A stretch of 18,061 nucleotides of DNA from Nymphaea colorata (taxonomy: Eukaryota > Streptophyta > Magnoliopsida > Nymphaeales > Nymphaeaceae). This document shows positions 9,001 to 18,061 of this stretch, piece by piece; position 1 is the first letter of the stretch; every line of letters begins with the position of its first letter. The notes under the pieces were generated by a model. The model was not told the DNA's origin, ran no database searches, and saw nothing but the letters and a program-made list of their open reading frames with translations. The position numbers and the translations under genes were made by a program. The DNA lies in contig NW_022205222.1 of assembly GCF_008831285.2 (NCBI RefSeq), positions 1 to 18,061 on the forward strand, read 5' to 3'.

Positions 9001-10719
9001 TCAAGTGGTTAATTTGCTCCCTATATTTAATCTAATCTGTTTCACTTGTTATTACATGTGTAATGAACGGTTTAAATGATTGAAATCACAAGTTCTTATG
9101 GATACAAGTGGGATCTATGCTTTTGTTTGATCCCTTTTACTTAATTCAATGAGTTTAACTTGTTATATTTATAGTGAATGACCTAAGGTATTGAAATCAC
9201 AAGTTCGTATCAGTACGAGTGGTATTTAAGTGATTCATTTGATCACACATATTTGATTGAATGTACTTAACTTGTTGTTGCATCTATATTGAATGATTTA
9301 GTGGATTGAAATCTCAAGTTTGTATGAAAACAAATAAGATTCAAGTCGTTCATTTGCGCGCTTATAGTGTATCTAATGCGTTTCACTTGTTATTACATCT
9401 ATAATGACTAACTTAAATGATTTAAATCACAAGTTCATATGGATACAAATGGGGTTTATGCTATAGTTTGATCCCTTGTAGTTTCACCCGTATTGATACA
9501 AACATGTGATTTCATTCCCTTAGATCCTTGCTATTGTTGTTACATTTATAGTGAACTTTCTAAGGGATTTAAAGCACAAGTTCGTCTAAATACGAGTGGG
9601 ATGTAAGCGATTCATTTGATCAAGTTATGCATATTCAATTAAATATGTGTGATCGAATGAATCACTTAAATCCCACCTCTATTGATGCGTACTTGTGAAT
9701 TCAATCCCTTGGATCATTCACAATATACATCAGATTTATGTCCATATGAATTGGTGATTTCAATTACTTAAATCATTCCTTATACATATCATAACAAGTA
9801 AAACACATTAGATTAACCATAAAAGATCAAATGAACCACTTCAATTTCATTCATTTTCATGCAAACTTGTGATTTAAATCCACTAAATCATTCAACGTGG
9901 ATGTAGCAACAAGTTAATCACATTCAATGAAATATGCGTGCTTAGATGAATCGCTTAAATCCCACTCGTATTGATACAAACTTGTAATTTCAATTCATTG
10001 GATCCTACTATTGATGTAACTACAAGTTCAACTCATTGGATTATCTACAAGAGATCAAAGTAATGCATAGATCTCATTTGCATCCATTTGAACTTGTGAT
10101 TTCAATCAACAAAATCAATCATTGTACATGTAATAACAAGTGAAACGCATTAAGGTAATGATAAGCGATCAAACGAACGACTTGAATCTCATTTTTTTCA
10201 TATAAACTTTTAGTTTCAACCATTTAAATCATTCATTATAGATGTAATAACAGCGAAACATATTATATTAACTAAAATACAACAAGTAAATCACTTAAAT
10301 GTCATTTATGGTCATTCAAGCTTGTGATTTCAATCCACTAAATCATTCAACATGCATGTTTAAGCACATTCATGCGTTAGTTTGTATTCAAGTCATTCAA
10401 TTGATCCTAATGTGTTTCACCGTTTATTACTTTTATAAAGAACGTTTAAATGATTGAAATCACACAAGTTCATATAGTTAAAAATGGGATCTATGCATTA
10501 GTTTCATCCCTAATAGTTAATCGAAAGAATTCAATTTGTCGTTACATCTATAGTACGCGATATAAGCGATTGAAATCAGTTGTTTGTATAAACATTAGTC
10601 GAATTTAAGTGAGTCATTTGATCACGCATATTTAATTGAATGTTTTTAACTTATTAATACATCCATTTTGAATGATTCATTTGATCGAAATCACAAGTTT
10701 GTGTGAGAATGAACAAGAT
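9001..10719. repeat. HOR copy 6 (1719 bp)
   Basis: Near full-length HOR of sub-variant B. Noted differences are 'ggatcctact' near 9999 (one T lost), 'aacagcg' near 10249 (one base lost, shared with copy 8), 'gatcctaatg' near 10402 and 'gatcacgcatattta' near 10620. F-to-R dyad loop at 9636. Confidence 0.92.
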
Positions 10720-12436
10720 TCAAGTGGTTAATTTGCTCCCTATATTTAATCTAATCTGTTTCACTTGTTATTACATGTGTAATGAACGGTTTAAATGATT
10801 GAAATCACAAGTTCTTATGGATACAAGTGGGATCTATGCTTTTGTTTGATCCCTTTTACTTAATTCAATGAGTTTAACTTGTTATATTTATAGTGAATGA
10901 CCTAAGGTATTGAAATCACAAGTTCGTATCAGTACGAGTGGTATTTAAGTGATTCATTTGATCACACATATTTGATTGAATGTACTTAACTTGTTGTTGC
11001 ATCTATATTGAATGATTTAGTGGATTGAAATCTCAAGTTTGTATGAAAACAAATAAGATTCAAGTCGTTCATTTGCGCGCTTATAGTGTATCTAATGCGT
11101 TTCACTTGTTATTACATCTATAATGACTAACTTAAATGATTTAAATCACAAGTTCATATGGATACAAATGGGGTTTATGCTATAGTTTGATCCCTTGTAG
11201 TTTCACCCGTATTGATACAAACATGTGATTTCATTCCCTTAGATCCTTGCTATTGTTGTTACATTTATAGTGAACTTTCTAAGGGATTTAAAGCACAAGT
11301 TCGTCTAAATACGAGTGGGATGTAAGCGATTCATTTGATCAAGTTATGCATATTCAATTAAATATGTGTGATCGAATGAATCACTTAAATCCCACCTCTA
11401 TTGATGCGTACTTGTGAATTCAATCCCTTGGATCATTCACAATATACATCAGATTTATGTCCATATGAATTGGTGATTTCAATTACTTAAATCATTCCTT
11501 ATACATATCATACAAGTAAAACACATTAGATTAACCATAAAAGATCAAATGAACCACTTCAATTTCATTCATTTTCATGCAAACTTGTGATTTAAATCCA
11601 CTAAATCATTCAACGTGGATGTAGCAACAAGTTAATCACATTCAATGAAATATGCGTGCTTAGATGAATCGCTTAAATCCCACTCGTATTGATACAAACT
11701 TGTAATTTCAATTCATTGGATCCTTACTATTGATGTAACTACAAGTTCAACTCATTGATTATCTACAAGAGATCAAAGTAATGCATAGATCTCATTTGCA
11801 TCCATTTGAACTTGTGATTTCAATCAACAAAATCAATCATTGTACATGTAATAACAAGTGAAACGCATTAAGGTAATGATAAGCGATCAAACGAACGACT
11901 TGAATCTCATTTTTTTCATATAAACTTTTAGTTTCAACCATTTAAATCATTCATTATAGATGTAATAACTAGCGAAACATATTATATTAACTAAAATACA
12001 ACAAGTAAATCACTTAAATGTCATTTATGGTCATTCAAGCTTGTGATTTCAATCCACTAAATCATTCAACATGCATGTTAAGCACATTCATGCTTAGTTT
12101 GTATTCAAGTCATTCAATTGATCGCTAATGTGTTTCACCGTTTATTACTTTTATAAAGAACGTTTAAATGATTGAAATCACACAAGTTCATATAGTTAAA
12201 ATGGGATCTATGCATTAGTTTCATCCCTAATAGTTAATCGAAAGAATTCAATTTGTCGTTACATCTATAGTACGCGATATAAGCGATTGAAATCAGTTGT
12301 TTGTATAAACATTAGTCGAATTTAAGTGAGTCATTTGATCACACATATTTAATTGAATGTTTTTAACTTATTAATACATCCATTTTGAATGATTCATTTG
12401 ATCGAAATCACAAGTTTGTGTGAGAATGAACAAGAT
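10720..12436. repeat. HOR copy 7 (1717 bp)
   Basis: Near full-length HOR of sub-variant B. It matches copy 5 at the two alternating sites ('ctagcg' near 11968, 'gatcacacat' near 12338). Private losses are single bases at 'catacaag' (about 11509), 'cattgattat' (about 11754), 'catgttaag' (about 12073) and 'gcttagttt' (about 12092). F-to-R dyad loop at 11355. Confidence 0.92.
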
Positions 12437-14154
12437 TCAAGTGGTTAATTTGCTCCCTATATTTAATCTAATCTGTTTCACTTGTTATTACATGTGTAAT
12501 GAACGGTTTAAATGATTGAAATCACAAGTTCTTATGGATACAGTGGGATCTATGCTTTTGTTTGATCCCTTTTACTTAATTCAATGAGTTTAACTTGTTA
12601 TATTTATAGTGAATGACCTAAGGTATTGAAATCACAAGTTCGTATCAGTACGAGTGGTATTTAAGTGATTCATTTGATCACACATATTTGATTGAATGTA
12701 CTTAACTTGTTGTTGCATCTATATTGAATGATTTAGTGGATTGAAATCTCAAGTTTGTATGAAAACAAATAAGATTCAAGTCGTTCATTTGCGCGCTTAT
12801 AGTGTATCTAATGCGTTTCACTTGTTATTACATCTATAATGACTAACTTAAATGATTTAAATCACAAGTTCATATGGATACAAATGGGGTTTATGCTATA
12901 GTTTGATCCCTTGTAGTTTCACCCGTATTGATACAAACATGTGATTTCATTCCCTTAGATCCTTGCTATTGTTGTTACATTTATAGTGAACTTTCTAAGG
13001 GATTTAAAGCACAAGTTCGTCTAAATACGAGTGGGATGTAAGCGATTCATTTGATCAAGTTATGCATATTCAATTAAATATGTGTGATCGAATGAATCAC
13101 TTAAATCCCACCTCTATTGATGCGTACTTGTGAATTCAATCCCTTGGATCATTCACAATATACATCAGATTTATGTCCATATGAATTGGTGATTTCAATT
13201 ACTTAAATCATTCCTTATACATATCATAACAAGTAAAACACATAGATTAACCATAAAAGATCAAATGAACCACTTCAATTTCATTCATTTTCATGCAAAC
13301 TTGTGATTTAAATCCACTAAATCATTCAACGTGGATGTAGCAACAAGTTAATCACATTCAATGAAATATGCGTGCTTAGATGAATCGCTTAAATCCCACT
13401 CGTATTGATACAAACTTGTAATTTCAATTCATTGGATCCTTACTATTGATGTAACTACAAGTTCAACTCATTGGATTATCTACAAGAGATCAAAGTAATG
13501 CATAGATCTCATTTGCATCCATTTGAACTTGTGATTTCAATCAACAAAATCAATCATTGTACATGTAATAACAAGTGAAACGCATTAAGGTAATGATAAG
13601 CGATCAAACGAACGACTTGAATCTCATTTTTTTCATATAAACTTTTAGTTTCAACCATTTAAATCATTCATTATAGATGTAATAACAGCGAAACATATTA
13701 TATTAACTAAAATACAACAAGTAAATCACTTAAATGTCATTTATGGTCATTCAAGCTTGTGATTTCAATCCACTAAATCATTCAACATGCATGTTTAAGC
13801 ACATTCATGCGTTAGTTTTATTCAAGTCATTCAATTGATCGCTAATGTGTTTCACCGTTTATTACTTTTATAAAGAACGTTTAAATGATTGAAATCACAC
13901 AAGTTCATATAGTTAAAAATGGGATCTATGCATTAGTTTCATCCCTAATAGTTAATCGAAAGAATTCAATTTGTCGTTACATCTATAGTACGCGATATAA
14001 GCGATTGAAATCAGTTGTTTGTATAAACATTAGTCGAATTTAAGTGAGTCATTTGATCACGCATATTTAATTGAATGTTTTTAACTTATTAATACATCCA
14101 TTTTGAATGATTCATTTGATCGAAATCACAAGTTTGTGTGAGAATGAACAAGAT
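12437..14154. repeat. HOR copy 8 (1718 bp)
   Basis: Near full-length HOR of sub-variant B. It matches copy 6 at the alternating sites ('aacagcg' near 13684, 'gatcacgcat' near 14055). Private or local changes are 'gatacagtggg' near 12538, 'acacatagatt' near 13239 and 'gttagttttattc' near 13812. F-to-R dyad loop at 13071. Confidence 0.92.
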
Positions 14155-15830
14155 TCAAGTGGTTAATTTGCTCCCTATATTTAATCTAATCTGTTTCACT
14201 TGTTATTACATGTGTAATGAACGGTTTAAATGATTGAAATCACAAGTTCTTATGGATACAAGTGGGATCTATGCTTTTGTTTGATCCCTTTTACTTAATT
14301 CAATGAGTTTAACTTGTTATATTTATAGTGAATGACCTAAGGTATTGAAATCACAAGTTCGTATCAGTACGAGTGGTATTTAAGTGATTCATTTGATCAC
14401 ACATATTTGATTGAATGTACTTAACTTGTTGTTGCATCTATATTGAATGATTTAGTGGATTGAAATCTCAAGTTTGTATGAAAACAAATAAGATTCAAGT
14501 CGTTCATTTGCGCGCTTATAGTGTATCTAATGCGTTTCACTTGTTATTACATCTATAATGACTAACTTAAATGATTTAAATCACAAGTTCATATAGATAC
14601 AAATGGGGTTTATGCTATAGTTTGATCCCTTGTAGTTTCACCCGTATTGATACAAACATGTGATTTCATTCCCTTAGATCCTTGCTATTGTTGTTACATT
14701 TATAGTGAACTTTCTAAGGGATTTAAAGCACAAGTTCGTCTAAATACGAGTGGGATGTAAGCGATTCATTTGATCAAGTTATGCATATTCAATTAAATAT
14801 GTGTGATCGAATGAATCACTTAAATCCCACCTCTATTGATGCGTACTTGTGAATTCAATCCCTTGGATCATTCACAATATACATCAGATTTATGTCCATA
14901 TGAATTGGTGATTTCAATTACTTAAATCATTCCTTATACATATCATAACAAGTAAAACACAATAGATTAACCATAAAAGATCAAATGAACCACTTCAATT
15001 TCATTCATTTTCATGCAAACTTGTGATTTAAATCCACTAAATCATTCAACGTGGATGTAGCAACAAGTTAATCACATTCAATGAAATATGCGTGCTTAGA
15101 TGAATCGCTTAAATCCCACTCGTATTGATACAAACTTGTAATTTCAATTCATTGGATCCTTACTATTGATGTAACTACAAGTTCAACTCATTGGATTATC
15201 TACAAGAGATCAAAGTAATGCATAGATCTCATTTGCATCCATTTGAACTTGTGATTTCAATCAACAAAATCAATCATTGTACATGTAATAACAATGAACG
15301 CATTAAGTAATGATAAGCGATCAACGAACGACTGAATCTCATTTTTTTCATATAATTTTAGTTTCACCATTTTATTATTATGTAATAACAGGAAATATTA
15401 TATTAACTAAATAAAAGTAATCATTAAATGTCATTTTTCATTAGCTTTGATTTCATCCACTAAATCATTCAACATGCATGTTAAGCATTTGCTTAGTTTT
15501 ATTCAAGTCATTCAATTGATCCTAATGTGTTTCACCGTTTATTACTTTTATAAAGAACGTTTAAATGATTGAAATCACACAAGTTCATATAGTTAAAAAT
15601 GGATCTATGCATTAGTTTCATCCTAATAGTTAATCGAAAGAATTCAATTGTCGTTACATCTTAGTACGCGATATAAGCGATTGAAATCAGTTGTTTGTAT
15701 AAACATTAGTCGAATTTAAGTGAGTCATTTGATCACACATATTTAATTGAATGTTTTTAACTTATTAATACATCCATTTTGAATGATTCATTTGATCGAA
15801 ATCACAAGTTTGTGTGAGAATGAACAAGAT
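14155..15830. repeat. HOR copy 9 (1676 bp, deletion-rich)
   Basis: The left part (14155 to about 15285) is normal. The R6-R7 part (about 15290-15500) has lost roughly 40 bases through many tiny deletions, and further single-base losses follow at about 15600, 15622, 15650 and 15661. It shares 'catatagatac' (near 14590) with copy 10. F-to-R dyad loop at 14790. Confidence 0.9.
15290..15500. other. Deletion-only degraded patch in copy 9
   Basis: Compared with the same region of the neighbouring copies, this stretch has well over a dozen 1-4 base losses and essentially no substitutions or insertions. Examples are 'acaatgaacgc' for 'acaagtgaaacgc', 'attaagtaatg' for 'attaaggtaatg', 'gatcaacgaac' for 'gatcaaacgaac', 'cgactgaatc' for 'cgacttgaatc', and 'cattagctttgattt' for 'cattcaagcttgtgattt'. 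The pattern resembles long-read consensus error at low coverage or a collapsed mixture of copies more than natural mutation, though real decay is possible. Confidence 0.75.
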
Positions 15831-17305
15831 TCAAGTGGTTAATTTGCTCCCATATATTTAATCTAATCTGTTTCACTTGTTATTACATGTGTAATGAACG
15901 GTTTAAATGATTGAAATCACAAGTTCTTATGGATACAAGTGGGATCTATGCTTTTGTTTGATCCCTTTTACTTAATTCAATGAGTTTAACTTGTTATATT
16001 TATAGTGAATGACCTAAGGTATTGAAATCACAAGTTCGTATCAGTACGAGTGGTATTTAAGTGATTCATTTGATCACACATATTTGATTGAATGTACTTA
16101 ACTTGTTGTTGCATCTATATTGAATGATTTAGTGGATTGAAATCTCAAGTTTGTATGAAAACAAATAAGATTCAAGTCGTTCATTTGCGCGCTTATAGTG
16201 TATCTAATGCGTTTCACTTGTTATTACATCTATAATGACTAACTTAAATGATTTAAATCACAAGTTCATATAGATACAAATGGGGTTTATGCTATAGTTT
16301 GATCCCTTGTAGTTTCACCCGTATTGATACAAACATGTGATTTCATTCCCTTAGATCCTTGCTATTGTTGTTACATTTATAGTGAACTTTCTAAGGGATT
16401 TAAAGCACAAGTTCGTCTAAATACGAGTGGGATGTAAGCGATTCATTTGATAAGTTATGCATATTCAATTAAATATGTGTGATCGAATGAATCACTTAAA
16501 TCCCACCTCTATTGATGCGTACTTGTGAATTCAATCCCTTGGATCATTCACAATATACATCAGATTTATGTCCATATGAATTGGTGATTTCAATTACTTA
16601 AATCATTCCTTATACATATCATAACAAGTAAAACACATAGATTAACCATAAAAGATCAAATGAACCACTTCAATTTCATTCATTTTCATGCAAACTTGTG
16701 ATTTAAATCCACTAAATCATTCAACGTGGATGTAGCAACAAGTTAATCACATTCAATGAAATATGCGTGCTAGATGAATCGCTTAAATCCCACTCGTATT
16801 GATACAAACTTGTAATTTCAATTCATTGATCCCTACTATTGATGTAACTACAAGTTCAACTCATTGGATTATCTACAAGAGATCAAAGTAATGCATAGAT
16901 CTCATTTGCATCCATTTGAACTTGTGATTTCAATCAACAAAATCATTCAACATGCATGTTAAGCACATTCACGCATTAGTTTTTTATTCAAGTCATTCAA
17001 TTGATCCCTAATGTGTTTCACCGTTATTACTTTTATAAAGAACGTTTAAATGATTGAAATCACACAAGTTCATATAGATAAAAATGGGATCTATGCATTA
17101 GTTTCATCCCTAATAGTTAATCGAAAGAATTCAATCTTCGTTACGCGATATAAGCGATTGAAATCAGTTGTTTGTATAAACATTAGTCGAATTTAAGTGA
17201 GTCATTTGATCAACATATTTAATTGAATGTTTTTAACTTATTAATACATCATTTTGAATGATTCATTTGATCGAAATCACAAGTTTGTGTGAGAATGAAC
17301 AAGAT
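15831..17305. repeat. HOR copy 10 (1475 bp, two-monomer deletion)
   Basis: This is the shortest complete HOR. It joins monomer R5 directly to R7 at about 16931-16950, removing about two monomers (about 229 bp), plus further small deletions at about 16451, 16640, 16771 and 16828. It begins with 'gctcccatatattt' (15846), also present in copy 11, where the standard form is 'gctccctatattt'. F-to-R dyad loop at 16466. Confidence 0.92.
16931..16953. other. Two-monomer deletion junction in copy 10
   Basis: The sequence reads 'caatcaacaaaatca' (monomer R5 side) joined to 'ttcaacatgcatgtt' (R7 side). In full copies these are about 229 bp apart (for example 1546-1774), which is two monomer lengths. 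The break falls inside the shared 'aaatca', as expected for unequal exchange in register between homologous monomers R5 and R7. The result is a HOR about two monomers shorter. Confidence 0.88.
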
Positions 17306-18061
17306 TCAAGTGGTTAATTTGCTCCCATATATTTAATCTAATCTGTTTCACTTGTTATTACATGTGTAATGAACGGTTTAAATGATTGAAATCACAAGTT
17401 CTTATGGATACAAGTGGGATCTATGCTTTTGTTTGATCCATTTTACTTAATTCAATGAGTTTAACTTGTTATATTTATAGTGAATGACCTAAAGGTATTG
17501 AAATCACAAGTTCGTATCAGTACGAGTGGTATTTAAGTAATTCATTTGATCACACATATTTGATTGAATGTACTTAACTTGTTGTTGCATTATATTGAAT
17601 GATTTAGTGGATTGAAATCTCAAGTTTGTATGAAAACAAATAAGATTCAAGTCGTTCATTTGCGCGCTTATAGTGTATCTAATGAATTTCACTTGTTATT
17701 ACATCTATAATGATAACTTAAATGATTTAAATCACAAGTTCATATTAGATACAAATGGGTTTATGCTATAGTTTGATCCCTTGTATTTCACCCGTATTGA
17801 TACAAACATGTGATTTCATTCCCTTAGATCCTTGCTATTGTTGTTACATTTATAGTGAACTTTCTAAGGGATTTAAAGCAAAAGTTCGTCTAAATACGAG
17901 TGGGATGTAAGCGATTCATTTGATTTAGTTATGCATATTTAATTAAATATGTGTGATCGAATGAATCACTTAAATCCCACATCTATTGATGTACTTGTGA
18001 ATTCAATCCTGGATCATTCACAATATACATCAGATTTATGTCCATATGAATTGGTGATTTC
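17306..18061. repeat. Partial HOR copy 11 (right edge)
   Basis: This is the 5' part of a HOR, running through the F block, the nested R-F inversion and the F-to-R dyad (loop near 17940) before the window ends in R2. It is the most diverged copy: 'gatccatttt' near 17436, 'gtaattc' near 17537, one C lost at about 17590, 'aatgaattt' near 17681, 'tattagatac' near 17744, 'gatttagtt' near 17922 and several other changes. The 1-base loss near 17590 fortuitously extends a reading frame on the minus strand. Confidence 0.88.

Larger units (their letters stand above)
1..18061. repeat. Satellite DNA array, 1.72-kb higher-order repeat of ~115-bp monomers
   Basis: The window is filled end to end by one tandem repeat. 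The landmark 'tcaagtggttaatttgc' occurs eleven times at 441, 2164, 3887, 5610, 7280, 9001, 10720, 12437, 14155, 15831 and 17306, mostly 1717-1723 bp apart. Within each unit, boxes like 'tgaaatcacaag' or their reverse complement recur every 111-116 bp, so the base monomer is about 115 bp. Composition is AT-rich. Copies are nearly identical over their length, with only scattered single-base changes and a few larger deletions, which implies recent amplification and homogenisation by unequal exchange or a similar process. Every frame is stop-rich and no coding, tRNA or rRNA pattern is seen, so every gene-free stretch of the window is accounted for by this repeat. The family name and host are not recognised; a eukaryotic nuclear satellite is inferred from architecture and base composition. 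Confidence 0.96.

Noticed and set aside
17504-17692. 62-codon minus-strand open reading frame
   Set aside because: It lies entirely in satellite DNA, starts at GTG and not ATG, and exists only because copy 11 lost one base near 17590. The same frame in the other copies meets an in-frame TAA about halfway. The codons run across monomer boundaries and no domain is visible.
1-18061. CRISPR array
   Set aside because: Repeats of about 115 bp abut each other with no unique spacers, alternate in strand, and vary from monomer to monomer. There is no 24-40 bp exact repeat with regular unique spacers and no cas gene.
1-18061. Viral homologous-region (hr) style origin repeats
   Set aside because: hr elements are short palindromes in clusters between genes. 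Here an 18-kb gene-free tandem array with a 1.72-kb period is seen, which fits nuclear satellite DNA.
1-18061. CENP-B box or telomere-type repeats
   Set aside because: No match to the CENP-B consensus and no short telomeric hexamer or heptamer runs were seen on either strand.

Overview
The whole window is satellite DNA. I find no protein-coding gene, RNA gene, transposon open reading frame, CRISPR array or prokaryotic operon signal on either strand. The sequence is AT-rich (the first 60 bases are about 32% G+C) and is built from one recurring unit, which points to nuclear heterochromatin of a eukaryote (centromeric, pericentromeric or subtelomeric). The sequence alone does not tell me whether the host is a plant, an insect or something else, and I do not recognise the satellite family.

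The array has two levels. The basic monomer is about 115 bp (spacings of 111-116 bp between successive 'tgaaatcacaag'-like boxes). About fifteen monomer equivalents form a higher-order repeat (HOR) of 1,723 bp. Using the landmark 'tcaagtggttaatttgc', HOR copies start at 441, 2164, 3887, 5610, 7280, 9001, 10720, 12437, 14155, 15831 and 17306. Lengths are 1723, 1723, 1723, 1670, 1721, 1719, 1717, 1718, 1676 and 1475 bp, with a partial copy at each end (1-440 and 17306-18061). There is no unique DNA between copies.

The striking feature is monomer orientation inside the HOR. One half holds seven monomers in the 'tgaaatcacaag' direction (called F here); the other half holds monomers in the reverse complement, 'cttgtgatttca' (called R). 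Around the F-to-R switch is a short nested R-F inversion, so each HOR contains four orientation switches (near 908, 981, 1078 and 1836 in the first full copy). The HOR is therefore a large imperfect inverted repeat, and the array alternates F and R blocks of roughly 0.75-0.8 kb, unlike the head-to-tail layout of most described HOR satellites.

Copies group into sub-variants along the window. Copies 1-3 (441 to about 5609) are nearly identical and share linked bases. Copies 4-8 carry a different set, and copies 5-8 show traces of an alternating two-HOR (about 3.44 kb) pattern. Copies 9-11 are more diverged and rich in small deletions. A two-monomer deletion seen in copy 10 (about 16945) is also present at the extreme left edge (about 70). 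One patch (15290-15500) is altered almost only by 1-4 base deletions, so an assembly or consensus problem must be considered there.
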